Shown in pieces: positions 24,840 through 36,049 of a stretch of DNA of 64,000 bases (positions within the stretch are counted from its first letter, which is position 1; every line of letters starts with the position of its first letter). Below the pieces are notes generated by a model that was not told where the DNA came from, made no database searches, and saw only the letters and a list, made by a program, of their open reading frames with translations. The translations under genes and the position numbers were made by a program. Origin of the DNA: Delphinapterus leucas (Eukaryota; Chordata; Mammalia; Artiodactyla; Monodontidae); the NCBI RefSeq assembly GCF_002288925.2, contig NW_022098076.1:87614964-87678963 (forward strand). Direction: 5' to 3'.

Positions 24840-25010
24840 AAACAGTAGTTTGTAGAAAGACAAACCAAGGTTTAAATTAAGGTTCTGACTTCATCTGAGT
24901 GACAACCTTGTCAATCCTTATTTCCCCCATTTATAAAGTATGGATAATAATGTGTAGAGTTGTAATATTGTAATAATATGTGAAAGTGCCTTGAAAAACT
25001 GAAAAAGACT
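24840..25010 (+). repeat. MIR SINE
   Basis: 'aaattaaggttctgacttca', 'gtgacaaccttgtcaatcct' and 'tttataaagtatggataata' follow MIR on the plus strand. Confidence 0.65.
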
Positions 25011-25633
25011 ACAAGAATGTCAAATATTATTAGGCTATCCCCTTTCTTCTTGTGGCTATATTTAAAGTGTTATTTATATTAGAGCTATTTATGTTTAGTT
25101 CTCTAGACTTTATCCAAATTCAGAGGCAAAAATTGCTCTCCCTAACTTTGAAATCAGTGGATCCGCAATGCACTAAACAAAATACATCATTAATACTGAG
25201 TAGTATTAATCTAAAAAGAGTTGTCTGAAAAACAAAAAGGAAACAATATCATGTTTTAATTATATCAAATCACACAAAAAAATGTTTTGCCTATTTTAGG
25301 TGTAGTACATACCTTAATAGAAATATTGCTGAAAAGAGTCCTTGTTAACTAAGAAAGGTTGTCACCAAATCAAAGAATTGCAGTGTTGAAAGGATTTGAG
25401 TCCTTCTGGAGTTTATCTACTCTAATGCCTTATCTGATGCATACATAATTTCCTTCTGCAATACTCCTGATGGACAGGCATCCATCTGGTGCTTAAAATA
25501 TTTTCTGAAACAATTTTTTTCTTCAGGTAACTCTAATTATTAAAACTGGGCTAAACTCTGTCCCCTGTAACTTCTAACCTTGTATCCTCTGAGAGCCACA
25601 CAGAACACATTTACTTTTTCTTCTTTAGACAGA

Positions 25634-25897
25634 TTTTTTTTTTTTTTTGGCTGCATTGGGTCTTCATTGCTGCGCGTGGGCTTTCTCTAGTTGAGGCGAG
25701 TGGGGGCTACTCTTTGTTGCGGTGAGCAGGCTTCTCATTGCGGTGTCTTCTCTTGTTGCAGAGCACAGGCTTCAGTAGTTGTGGTGCACGGGCTTAGTTG
25801 CTCCGCGACATGTGGGATCTTCCTGGACCAGGGCTCTAACCCGTGTCCCCTGCATTGGCAAGCGGATTCTTGACCGCTGTGCCACCAGGGAAGCCCC
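25634..25897 (-). repeat. CHR SINE with internal deletion, minus
   Basis: 'ttggctgcattgggtcttca' to 'ccaccagggaagcccc'. It lacks part of the repeated 'agtagttgtgg' middle section. Flanks are only loosely repeated. Confidence 0.88.
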
Positions 25898-27429
25898 TAG
25901 AACAGTTTTTTAAACTTTAGAATACTCATATCCTTTGCCCAACTCATCTTCAGGTTAATCCTCCTCAGTTCTCCAGTTATTGTACTGACATGTTTCAAGT
26001 GCCTCTCCTCTGGACCAGTTCCACTTTGCTGTACCCCTCCCCCACACAGCAGCCTAAGCAAATTCCTCTATAAACAGCGTGCTTATTTAGTCCAATCCAC
26101 TGAGATCTTTATGGATGTTGGACTATAAGAAAATATATTTGCTTTTCCTCTCAGCTTCAAAATTATCAGCAGATCAAAAGCAAAAGAAGAATGTTGCTCC
26201 TAAAATCTTGATAATTTGAGTTTTAAGCATTCAAGCAATGCTTGGAACAGTCAGATTACCAGAAAGATGGCCTTGCCTTTACAATATCTTCCTAGGATGC
26301 TAAAGCTCAGGAATAGGGACAGGTCCATACTTTAAGAAGTCAAGGCCTCCTCTAACATGGGGATTTGTGGATGCAGAGTGCTGACAAGTGAAGCCTGTGA
26401 GGCAAAAGTGAGGTCAAGCCTAATAAGAACCTAGAGCTGGCAAACCTCAGCCCTATTGACAGTCCTTTACCAAATATAGTGATGATACAACCAGAATTTT
26501 CCATGAGAGTCTTACCATATTCTGTTTCATTTTTCCAGAGGTTAATATAATATTTCACTAGAAACACAATCCTGGAAAGAAATTTAGAAGGTCTGAAGAA
26601 GACTCTAAGTATCTAATTATATTCCAAATTCCTCCCCCAAATGCAAAAGCAGCAATTCCTGTTTAAAAATCCTAAATAACAAAATCAATAGGACATTATA
26701 GTCATTTAATCCATTCAGGATAACGATAACAACTTCTCGGAGCCCATGCAGGAGGATTCTGGAGAACAAACTATTGATCACAATCTACATGAAGTCTATT
26801 ACTAGACAATCTGTGATCAACACAATCTGTGTATTTATTGGCTGTATGGGTGGTATGTTTTGGTTGCTTTCCCAAAATTTGAGTTGATAAGATAAAAACT
26901 ATATTTTAGGAATTATAAACCCCAGACTCATTTTTAACACTTGGCCAAGGCACCTCTTAGGCAATACTGACATTCAAGAAAAGTTCAACAGTCTACTATT
27001 CTTAACAAGGAAATCTAAGTGAATAGAAGATGTAAAGCCAACTATTTTTGACTGGAGGTAAAGTTAAAGATCAAGGTGCTGTGAGAAAGAGAATGTGGGA
27101 GATCCAGGAGCAAACTATGGAGAGGAAATGCAAGAACACAAGTGAAAGGTGCTTTCAGAAACCTTCTGAGCCAAACTGGTTCTTTTTTTGCTCACCTGCC
27201 ATAAATTGGAATGTGATTAGTTGCTAGAAAACAAGCTAAACACTAGGTACACAACAATGCTTCTCAATTGATTAATTTCTTCAGAGGCAAAACAGATATT
27301 ACAGTTGCTCAGTTAGAAAGAGAATGATAGCATGAAGTCATTGGTTATACCTCAGAAAAATAAGTGGTTTTACAGAAATATTAACGCTATTATTATCGTT
27401 AATAATATTAAGTATTAATAAAAAAAAAT
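25898..27429. other. Intron sequence, nothing recognised
   Basis: No recognisable gene. A 9-bp inverted repeat (ttgatcaca / tgtgatcaa) with a roughly 30-nt spacer lies near 26.77-26.82 kb. Confidence 0.55.
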
Positions 27430-27600
27430 ACAGCAGTTAACATTTATTGCTGTGTGCGGGGCACCGTACTAAGCATTTTATATGCAGTCTCATTTAATCC
27501 TCATATCAGCCCTCTAAAGAAATGAAATGGATAGTGAGGTTCAGAGTTTGAGTGCTCTGCCTCGGGTCACAGTGGTGCGGGTAATAAAGTCTGAACCTAG
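27430..27600 (-). repeat. MIR SINE
   Basis: 'agttaacatttattgctgtg', 'actaagcattttatatgcag' and 'tttaatcctcatatcagccc' match MIR. Confidence 0.75.
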
Positions 27601-27677
27601 AGTCCGCTGATGACAGCTCTCAGCTTTACTGCACTTACACGTAAACTTTTGATAGATATCAATTACCTTCCATAAAG

Positions 27678-27697
27678 GTCTCTCTCTCTCTCTCACA

Positions 27698-27739
<42 letters not shown>
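27678..27739 (+). repeat. (TC)n(CA)n microsatellite
   Basis: About 9 TC units followed by about 26 CA units with one TA interruption. Likely polymorphic. Confidence 0.95.
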
Positions 27740-27740
<1 letters not shown>

Positions 27741-27849
27741 CAAATGAAGCATCCCTTTTCCACAATAGTTGTCAACACTGAATATTATCAGTCTTTTAAA
27801 TTTTTGTCAGTCAATTGGGAAAAAAGGGATAGTCTGTTATTTTAATAGG

Positions 27850-28500
27850 GTTGAACATCTCTGAATTTATTCATTGGTCATTTGCATCTTTCTTCTGTGA
27901 ACTATTTGTTCATATCCTTTGCCCATTTTGAGTTAAATATTTATCTTATTGATTTGCAGGCAGTCACTTATATTCTGGATATTATATTAATATCTGGAGT
28001 ATAAGTAAAGAAAGAAATGGAGACAATTAGCTAATCTTTAAAAAAATTAAATCTGCTTCATACCTTATACCCAAGCAAATTCCAGATGGATCAAAAATAA
28101 TGAAATCATAAAAGCATAATCCTTTCTTATGGCAATGTGTCAGTTTCTTGGTATCAATTTAGTAAAATTATGGACTTATGTTGAGGAAAAAGTAATTTGA
28201 ACAGGCTGAACAGGGCATTACAGCCTATACTAGAAAACTAGTATAAGAAGACTTTTAGTGACAAATCTACGTCACTGAAAGCAACTATCTTCGAAAATTA
28301 TGAACGTAGTAAATTTATTAAGTTTAAAAGTTTCAAAATAATACTTATGATTCCATTTTAATAAAAGGAAACACATTAAACATTAGGTACATCAGAAGGC
28401 TATATTGAAATATTAACAAAGGTCATTTCTAGGTAGCTGGAGTTTGTAAAAGAAAAATTCAATACTATTTTAAAAAATGCATTGCTTTTGAAGATATCCC
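27850..28500. repeat. Two old L1 fragments in opposite orientation
   Basis: 27850-28000 reads as antisense L1 ('catatcctttgcccattttg', 'ttattgatttgcaggcagtc'). From about 28010 the sequence reads as sense L1 ('accttatacccaagcaaatt', 'ccagatggatcaaaaataat'). An inverted pair such as this arises by twin priming or separate insertions. Confidence 0.55.
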
Positions 28501-28855
28501 TTCTAAACAGATACAAAGATGGTTAGACTTCTGGAAATAAGGGTTTGTGACTCATTCATTTTGATGTCCTTTAAGCGCACAGTGCCTGTTCAGAAGTCTC
28601 CCGAAAGACCTTTGTTGAATGAATGAAATGGGGAACACAGGATTTACAAACAAAATCTCCATATCAGCTACTTAAAATACTCAAATTCAAAACTTTGCAG
28701 GAGAATCATATTTGTTCCTCAAGTAATATTTCATTCACAACTTTAGTTTATAACTACAAAATGTTATGTTTTTAACAAACAAGAAAGAAATGTAAGACTC
28801 TTAATGTGTATGAGCTAAAAGCAGTGGGGTGGAGATGATGTGAAAAAGAAATCTT

Positions 28856-28973
28856 GGGAATTCCCTGGCGGTCCAGTGGTTAGGGCTCCGAGCTTCCACT
28901 GCAGGGGGCACAGGTTTGATCCCTGGTCAGGGAACTGAGATCCCACAAGCCCGTGTGGCCAAAAAAAAAAAAA
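28856..28973 (+). repeat. tRNA-derived SINE (CHR-1/Bov-tA-like), plus
   Basis: 'ggaattccctggcggtccag', then 'ccactgcagggggcacaggt', 'gggaactgagatcccacaag' and poly(A). Ends 'gtgtggccaaaaa', the short Bov-tA-like form. Confidence 0.88.
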
Positions 28974-29204
28974 ATTTTTTTTAATATTTTATTTTTGAAA
29001 AGACTTATGACAAATACAAAAGTTTATGTTGAATTCTCTCAGACACAAAGACTATCCCTGATTTATGAAGTATGTTATTCATACTTACTGAGTATCTATT
29101 ATGGGCATATGGGCAAGCTTCTATTTGTATAAAAAGGGCATGAATATTTACAAGGAACTTATAATATGACTTCAAACACATAACTCTGTTCATGACATAT
29201 CAAT

Positions 29205-29830
29205 CCTATTGTAAACTGTACTAAATCATACTATAAAACTATAATAATTGAACTAATGTGTACAGGAAAGGAATGGGAAGAGATAAACAGACCGATGAAA
29301 CAGAAATATTCCAAAAATAAACCCATGTCTTATGAAGGCTGAGTATTTGACACCAAAGATAGCTTTCAAAACAGAGGGGAAAGGATGGCCTAACTACTTA
29401 GTAAACAGTAGTGGGCAACTGGCTATCCAAAGAGTAAAGGAAGTTAGATTTCTACCACATACCATCTGTGTAAATACATTTCAGATGGATTAAAGAGCTA
29501 AACATTACAAAGAGAAAAAAACATAGGCTATTTAATTAACCTGAAGATAAGGAAGGTCTTCTTAAAGGAGACACAAAATTCAGAAGCCACATGAATAATA
29601 CTGATGAATTTGAAGTGATAATTTAAAATTTCTGTTCAACAAAAAACAGACAAGCAATACATTGAGAGAAAAGATGTGCAACGTACAATACAGGCAAAGG
29701 ATTGATACTACAAGAAAGAACACCTACAAAGCAGTAAGAAAAATAAACAATTCAATATCAACAAGCAATTCACGAAGAAAAAGAAATGGCCAAACAGAAG
29801 ATTCCGTGACTTCTCTACTAACAACGACGA
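29205..29830 (+). repeat. Old L1 ORF2 fragment, part 1
   Basis: 'ctataaaactataataattg', 'aacagaccgatgaaacagaa' and 'tttcagatggattaaagagc' are the L1 ORF2 3' region. It continues at 30105-30250 after a MIR-like block. Confidence 0.7.
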
Positions 29831-29844
29831 CAACCATAATAGCT

Positions 29845-30095
29845 AATACATAATGATTACTAGGCATCAGGAGCTTGGCTACGTGTTTTAGATATCAACT
29901 CATTTAATCCTCCCAACAACCCTAGGAGATAAGGTGTTATTTTTATCCCTTTTTACAGTGGAGAAAATTGTGGCAGCAGTTAAAGAAGCTGCTCAGGGAC
30001 ACACAACCAGAGTGCAGGGCTAGAATTCCAATGCTGAGAGTATAGCTCTACAGGCCAGTATAGCACCGAACCACTGTCCTATATGACCTCTCCAG
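29845..30095 (-). repeat. MIR SINE between L1 fragments
   Basis: 'catttaatcctcccaacaac', 'cagtggagaaaattgtggca' and 'gcagggctagaattccaatg' match MIR. L1 sequence flanks both sides. Confidence 0.7.
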
Positions 30096-30104
30096 GGATC
30101 TAGG

Positions 30105-30250
30105 CATCAGGGAAATACAAATTAAAACAAGATGTCATCTGTTGTTCAAACTGACAAAAATAAAAAAGACCAACATAGTCAATGTGGCAAATGAGGATTA
30201 TCAACATTGTTGGTAGAAGAATAAAATGGCGATTTCTTTTTGTAGTAAAA
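30105..30250 (+). repeat. Old L1 ORF2 fragment, part 2
   Basis: 'catcagggaaatacaaatta' and 'attgttggtagaagaataaa' continue the L1 at 29205-29830. Confidence 0.65.
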
Positions 30251-31899
30251 ACTCTTCAGAAACAGATGCTGTGAAAGTTCAGAAAAACAAGTTATGCAAT
30301 AAAAGGTGGACAATAGTCAGGTAGTTTCTTACTAAAATGTTAATTTTATTTTCTCCTGAAGGTAGTAACAAATCCTAGAACTCCTTTCCTTTTCTCTCTT
30401 AATTCTCAGATGCCCATAAAGGCCACCAGAGGATGAGCATTCCTTTGCTCCCATGCTAATTGTTTTTTGGTGGCTGCTCCCCTTGTGATTTAATCAGCCC
30501 AGGTCAAATTTTCCCTGAAAACCTGTTTCTTGATGCACTAAACGACACAGATTCTGCTTTCTATTCTTTTCCATATTTGTCCCTTAGCCTCTTTCTCAAG
30601 AGCCAAAGTTTCTCTTGAACAAGGTTCAAGAGACAAGACTGAAGGTGAGAAGCTCAAACTTTCCCTTTTTGGGGTGTTCAAAAGCCATTAAAAAGACTCT
30701 TACTTTCAGCAACAATGTTAACTCCAGACAAAAACATGGCTTGTGAAATCTCTCAATTCTCCATAGTCTCCAGTTTACTGTTTACAGCATAAACGTTAAG
30801 TAATAATATAAATTACTTAAGGGAAAAATAAAATCCATGTCATAGCTTTTCTACTACTTCAGCCATGCCTATCTACTTATAGGCACTATTATGAAGAGAA
30901 ACACGGGAAGGTACATGGAGCTATAAAAGAGGCTGTTACTAAACATCACTGCATAAAAGTACTGAAAGTTCATCATGAATGGCAGTATGTAAAGGCCTTT
31001 TTTAAAGGCCTTCCCTTAAAAAAAAAAAGCACAGCAGGTCAGCTTCCATTTGAAAAGTTTCATTTGTACATCCAAAACTTCCTGTAACTTTTTTGCTGTT
31101 GTGTTCTAAAACTTACTACCAACTTGGTTTCTGATTATGACAAAGCAATTAAAATTTGCAGGGGTGAAATGGACACTGTGGAAACACACTGGCAGCTCAG
31201 AGAACGGTGCTTGACGAAACCTCCAGGAGAGGAACCCTACATCCTCACTGAGAGACGAATTTAAGAGTGTTCCATATTGTAGCCATAGGATGTAAGAAGA
31301 GATTAAGGTCAGCAGGAAAATGTAAGACTGGAATGAACGAGATTGCGTTTTTTCATCTGCATCATATGGTCACAGATTAACATTCTATTAAAACACAAAG
31401 CTTCACTACGGAAGGGGAGAAGGTTGCACCCGCGGCACCACCACAGGCCTGAGGCAATGATTTCGATATCCTGCTAAATGCTACCGTGTCCCCAACGTCA
31501 TCAAATAATTGCTGGACAGCTCCACCATGTCTACGCGTTAACCACACAAAATCGAGGGAGCAGACACCTTTGCCAGGAGTCCCAGTGCAAAACCATAATA
31601 ACTCCTCAAGGCTTCGCACGCACAAATTTAGGGTTCTCATTTCGCTGGAAAGAAAACTGAGGAGCTGAGGGAGAAGCAGCGACCGTCCAGTGCCTCCAAG
31701 GGCCAAGACAGAGTTAAGATGAGGTCCACCTCGGACTTCTCACTCCCCACCTTCCTCCGCTCCAACCCTGGAAAGAGCCACAAGTGAGCAAGAGAAGTCG
31801 TGGAAACAAGACCGGGGTTGGGGGTAGGAGGGGAGAACCCGAGAGAGTTCAACACCAGCGCCTGCATTTGTCCCACACAAGGTCACTCGCTCCAAGTCA
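30251..31899. other. Intron sequence leading into the CpG island
   Basis: Unique-looking, gradually more G+C-rich toward 31.4 kb. No exon or repeat recognised; being near the PDE6D promoter it could hold enhancer elements, but no motif stands out. Confidence 0.5.
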
Positions 31900-32318
31900 C
31901 TTTTCCCTGCTGCCCTGGTGGGCTTCCCGCCAAAGAGGCAGCTAGGCTTCGAGGCCAGCCCACCGCGCCCCCTCGGCCCTCCCCTGCGGGCCGCAGCCCC
32001 TTCCCGGCCTCTCTTCTCGGACCCAAGCGCGCCTCCTGACACCTGTCTCCGACGCCCGGCCCCTCTCTCAGCCCAATTCCGCGGCTCCTCCGCCTCTACC
32101 CACGGGGCCCCCATCAAACTCCCCTCCCTCCCTCCGGACGCCCCTTTCCCCGCCTCCCGCGCCCGGTCCCGCCGGCGGCCTGGGACGGCGTTCCTTTTTT
32201 CCGTTCCCGCCGCCCTCTCCTCGGGTGCCCACCTGGCGCGGCCGGCCCCCAGCCGGTCTCCTCAGCGAGCGGCCGCCTCCCAAGTCCTCCCGGCCCAGCC
32301 CCGCTCCCGGGAGGATAC

Positions 32319-32368
32319 AGTTTGAAGCCCCTCAGGATCTCCCTGGCCCGCTCGTCCTTGGTTGACAT
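32319..32368 (-). CDS. PDE6D: PDE6D exon 1 (5' coding part), prenyl-binding chaperone
   Basis: Read on the minus strand, an ATG at 32368-32366 opens a frame coding MSTKDERAREILRGFKL. I recognise this as the N-terminus of PDE6D (human, from memory, starts MSAKDERAREILRGFKL and is 150 residues long). PDE6-delta is a soluble immunoglobulin-like beta-sandwich protein. It extracts and carries farnesylated or geranylgeranylated proteins such as PDE6 catalytic subunits, RAS-family GTPases and INPP5E between membranes and to the cilium. Only the N-terminal helix is encoded here; the prenyl-binding pocket lies in later exons that I do not find in the window. The exon ends after AAACT at 32319, so the intron is phase 2, and the donor reads GTATCCTC. 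The gene is divergent from COPS7B, with about 5.9 kb between first exons. Residue 3 is Thr where I remember Ala in human, a conservative change. Confidence 0.9.
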
Positions 32369-32560
32369 GATGCGGCGACCGCCGCCTGCGACTCTCCCAC
32401 GCTGGCCCGGCGGAGCCTCGTAGACTGTGCCCAGGAGCCGAGGACTGAGCCGCAGCCCGGCCTGCAGACCTCGGGCGAGCAGCGACAGCGTCCAGACCCG
32501 GACCGACCTCTTTTCCCTCAGCTCCCGCTCCTGATCCCTTCTCCTTCCCTCTAGCCTCGG
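32369..32560 (-). other. PDE6D: PDE6D 5' UTR (approximate)
   Basis: GC-rich sequence directly upstream of the PDE6D ATG, between the start codon and the CCAAT boxes near 32575-32620. The transcription start cannot be fixed from sequence alone; the outer end given is a guess from the CCAAT-box position. The frame stays open upstream of the ATG to 32629. The ATG at 32368 is chosen because it gives the known PDE6D N-terminus. Confidence 0.5.
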
Positions 32561-32569
32561 AGCGCCCGC

Positions 32570-32660
32570 TCTGAAGCCAATGGAAAGCCCGCCTCGGCGA
32601 TTGGCATCTTGATCAACCAATAGAAACATTCAGCGGCTTCGCAGGGGGACGGAGAGCGTC
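32570..32660 (-). promoter_or_regulatory. PDE6D: PDE6D promoter with clustered CCAAT boxes
   Basis: Three CCAAT pentamers in either orientation (gccaatgg near 32577, cgattggc near 32600, accaatag near 32617) and a related tcaatggg near 32659 lie within 90 bp, about 200-290 bp upstream of the PDE6D ATG. Clustered CCAAT boxes in a TATA-less CpG island are the usual NF-Y arrangement of housekeeping promoters. NF-Y use is inferred. Confidence 0.6.
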
Positions 32661-32844
32661 AATGGGAAGGGCCCTCCCCGGGAAGTCCCGTAGGACAAAA
32701 TTTTCATTTGGTGTTGTTGCCTAGAGTTTGACCCTGCGGAGGGTTGGCTTCAGATCTGCAAAGGCTCGCTTCGAGCCCGCTCCTGCCGCTGGGCACAGTA
32801 GGGCTCTGAGATAACAGCAGGTTGCCCTGTGCGATGTGGCGGAG

Positions 32845-32936
32845 ACTACACTTCCCAGCATTCCAGGGGAGAGCCCGGGGGACCACAGATCCCAACACGC
32901 AACAGAAAGCCCAGGGACTACAAATCCCAGCGTTCC
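32845..32936 (+). promoter_or_regulatory. Three ZNF143/STAF-like (SBS) modules upstream of PDE6D
   Basis: Two good matches to the ACTACAnnTCCCAGCATGC-type ZNF143 motif are present: ACTACACTTCCCAGCATTCC at 32845-32864 and ACTACAAATCCCAGCGTTCC at 32917-32936. Between them, at 32882-32900, is a decayed third copy (ACCACAGATCCCAACACGC). Spacing is 37 and 35 bp and flanking purine-rich sequence is partly shared, suggesting tandem duplication. They sit about 480-570 bp upstream of the PDE6D ATG. ZNF143 commonly marks divergent and housekeeping promoters and chromatin-loop anchors. Confidence 0.65.
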
Positions 32937-33319
32937 CTGCACTCAATTCCTCTGTAACTTAGATTCCAGTGTGCCGCGCAGTGCGCGCAAGTTCGTAAAC
33001 CTGCTTCTGGGTTTCGTGGTTTCTGAATCCCTAGACTTGAAACCAGGCGGGAAGATCCTCTTCAGCCTCAAAAGATGACAGCCCACAGAGAGGTAACTTC
33101 TATTTGCATGGAACTCAGAAATCTCCTGCAAATCATGGTAAGGACGAAACAACAAACACAAACACTGATTAAATTATGAAAGATAATATAACAAATGACT
33201 CCTTCAAGTCGTGCTTGTTCGTTGGCCTGGGGCGCCGTTTAGGTGTTTTGCAGGGGTTTCTGGTGTGCTCCTGCGTTGGACTGAGAGAGATATCGATTGT
33301 ACACTCAGAATATCAGTAC

Positions 33320-33478
33320 AGTTAGACTTCAGAGAATTTGCTAATCCAACCCCTGTTATTTTTATATATGAAGAAACTGAGGCCCAGAGAGGCAAAGAGA
33401 TTGTTGAGGGATCACAGCAAGTTGGGGCAGAGTTAGAATTCGGCTCTAAGTCTCCTGCAGTCTGGGCTTTTTCCACTA
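33320..33478 (-). repeat. MIR SINE
   Basis: 'gaagaaactgaggcccagag' and 'ggcagagttagaattcggct' are strongly MIR-like. Confidence 0.75.
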
Positions 33479-33567
33479 CACTAGGGTGATGATATTTTTA
33501 GCAGCATGGCTATGCGATCTTACTCTCCTTGGTGAAGTCTTCCCATCACGGTTGAAACACCCAGAGG

Positions 33568-34032
33568 TGTTGTCTGCCATTTTCAGTAAACAATGTTGCC
33601 TGCCATTCCAGTAAACAACAACAAATTTTGGCCACCATCAAGCCATCAGCCACTGAAGCCACCCTTGAAGATGGGCCCAGAGGGGAATTCAGGATGGAGA
33701 AAAACAGGATACTTGCCCCAGATAATTAAGATGCATATCTAAGGAATAATTTCAATGAGCTCAGACACTTGCATCTTCCCATACATAGAAAAGCACTAAA
33801 ATCATTTATTTGAGATGTCTGTTTTTTGTTGATTAGCAGTAATCTTTTGATGTTCAATTACATATTTTCTTTTCAGCAAAAACTCCTTTGTATCCTGGTT
33901 CCTCTGTTACCTCTTCGGAGCAGTTCCTCAGAGCTATCTGAGAGGCTGTCTCCTGGGCTATAGTCCTCAGTAAGGTCCCCAAATAAAACATAACTCACAA
34001 CTTTTAGGTTGTGCGTTTTTCTTCAGTCGACA
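33568..34032 (+). repeat. Endogenous-retrovirus LTR (solo), approximate
   Basis: The 3' part has an R/U5 layout: 'cctctgttacctcttcggag', AATAAA near 33981, 'ggttgtgcgtttttcttcag' and an end in CA at 34032. A TG at about 33569 is a plausible start, giving about 465 bp. No gag, pol or env remnants are next to it, so it is read as a solo LTR. No flanking duplication was found, so the limits are uncertain. Confidence 0.6.
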
Positions 34033-34539
34033 TTAGGTAAACATTTATTTGGTGGCTTTCCTGCAAGTGAAGGAGTGCAATGTTTGTTTATCCTCAGTCT
34101 AGGTAAGACTTGGTATTTTGATTTGTTCTTTTTTACTCAAGGCGACATTTAATATGATTTCAGAAACTAGGTAAAATTGTAGCTTAAGGTTTCCTTGGAG
34201 ATCTGCTATCTCTTTTCCTAGGCCTTCCTTCCTCTTCCTGTACCCCTTTCGCCTATCTGGGCACCCACCCAAGTTTTCCTTCCATGTAATTCAACAAACA
34301 CCTTTTTCAGCTTATGTTATTTGCCAGACTCTCTGTTGGTAGAAGGTGGAAGGCATGGTCACTGCCACAAGCAAGATAACCATCTAGTTAGGGAAAAAAA
34401 GAGACTCCACTGAAATTCAAGATGAACTGTGATGAATGGCACAAAAGAAAGGACATTAGAATGCTACAGAGGCCCGCCTGGAAAGATATATTTCAGCTGG
34501 CAAAACTTGATGGAGGAAGTGGCATGGGTAGGATTTTTT

Positions 34540-35575
34540 TCTGTGTTAAAAAGTTTTATCTGTAAATCTTTTTTGTTAATGAAGTGTAACACATACAGCA
34601 AGAGCACAGTTTTGGCATATGTATACACCTGTCACCAACCCCCAAATCCAGATATTGAACATTTCCAGCACCCCTCCCAGGGTGCCCCTTCCCAGTTAGT
34701 GCTGCATCCTTCCATCCTGATAACCACTCTTCTGACTTCTATTACCATAGATCACTTTTGCTGTTCTTGAATTTCATTTAAATGTAATCATACAGTAAGT
34801 ACAATATGAGTCTGGCCTTTTTTGTTCATCAATATTTTTGTGAGATTCATCCATGTTGTATGTAGCAGTATCTTTTTTTTTTAATTGCTAAGTAGTATTC
34901 CATTGTATGTATGTAGCACCATTTACCTTCTCTAGTGTTCATGGGCATTTTGGTTTTCATTTACCAGTTTCTGGCTTTTATTAACGAAGCTGCAATGAAC
35001 ATTCTTAAATGTTTCTTTTTGTGGACTCATGCATTTATTTCTAGGAGAGGAGTTGCTGGCTTGTGTGGTCGGCATACGATCAGCAATAGTAGATATTGCC
35101 AGTTTTCCAAAATGTTTGTACCAATTTTCACCTTCACCAGCAACATAAGAGAGTTCTATTTGACTCTTACCCTTGGCAATAGAGGGTGGTGTCAGTTTTT
35201 AAAATATTAGCCATTTTGGCTAAATGTGTTATCTCATTATAATTTTCATTTACATTGTCTTTGGTGTTGAGCCCTTGTCATATGCTTGTTGGCTACTTGA
35301 TGTCCTCTTTTGTGAAGTGCCTGTTCAGGTCTTTTGCCCACTTTCTCAATTGGGCTAATTCTTATTGATTTGTTGTCCTTTATATAGTCTGGATATGGAG
35401 TTCCTTGTCCGATACATGCTTTGTATATATCTTTTCCAAGTTGGTGGCTTGCTTCTTTAGTCTTGTACTCGTGTCTTCTGAGAAGAGAAGTTCTTAATTT
35501 TAGTCAAGTGCCATAGTTCAATGCTTCCTTTTTATGATTAGTGCTTTTTGCATTGTTTAAATCTTTGCCTACATG
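34540..35575 (-). repeat. Old L1 fragment (3' part), minus
   Basis: 'gagattcatccatgttgtat', 'agtagtattccattgtatgt', 'gtctggatatggagttcctt' and 'gctttttgcattgtttaaat' are antisense L1M-type sequence. Confidence 0.8.
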
Positions 35576-36049
35576 GTTGGTGGAATTGGAACAGACAAAT
35601 ATGAGGGAAGAGCACTGCGAAAAGGAAGAGAGAGCAAGTTTGAGCATAGGCCCTGGTGTCAGAGAGGGAAGATGTGAGTCCTGTTAGGCCGGGAAGGCAT
35701 GGAGTTTGGGCTCTAATGAGGTGGGGCGAGACAAAGCTGGATAGGTAGGAGGGAGGCATACTGAGAAGGGCCTTAACTGCAGCCTTGGAGTCTGGACATT
35801 ATTCTGGAGGCCGGGGAGGCACAGCTGGAATATTTATGAACTTAAACAGAACTTAGTTGTTCTCCTTCCACCACTGACTTTGCTCCTTCTCCTCTGCAGC
35901 CCTGTCCTCTAACACCACCTCCAGACAGCTCTGGCCTCCCCAGCCAGAATCCTGGGGGGTATCTTCCTTTTCTATCCCTGCATTCAACTGGTCACCAGGT
36001 CTGATAGGTTCTGAGGTATCTAAATGTCTCCAACAATGTCCCTTCTATT

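Larger units (their letters stand above)
1..32318 (-). other. PDE6D: PDE6D intron 1 (by inference)
   Basis: Everything from the exon 1 donor to the left edge of the window. I looked on the minus strand for the next PDE6D exons (the WMNLRDAETG segment and the later prenyl-pocket exons) and found none, so the stretch is read as one long first intron whose acceptor lies outside the window. The donor at 32318-32311 reads GTATCCTC, fitting the U12-type consensus RTATCCTT at seven of eight positions; it fits the U2 consensus GTRAGT poorly. Confidence 0.7.
31900..32720. promoter_or_regulatory. CpG island over PDE6D exon 1
   Basis: Base composition switches from AT-rich flanks to strongly G+C-rich with many CpGs (gcgcctcc, ccggcccagcc, gcgaccgccgcc). 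The island spans exon 1, the start of intron 1 and the proximal promoter. Long open frames on both strands here are a by-product of the composition. Edges are by eye. Confidence 0.8.

Noticed and set aside
28900..28915. CTCF-like 'ctgcagggggcac' inside a SINE
   Set aside because: The 5' half of the core does not match (actgc in place of ccasy). Kept only as a SINE-borne near-match.
32068..32629. 171-codon minus-strand frame through PDE6D exon 1 into intron 1
   Set aside because: Only the 17-residue PDE6D segment is meaningful. The rest is CpG-island 5' UTR and intron read through the splice donor.
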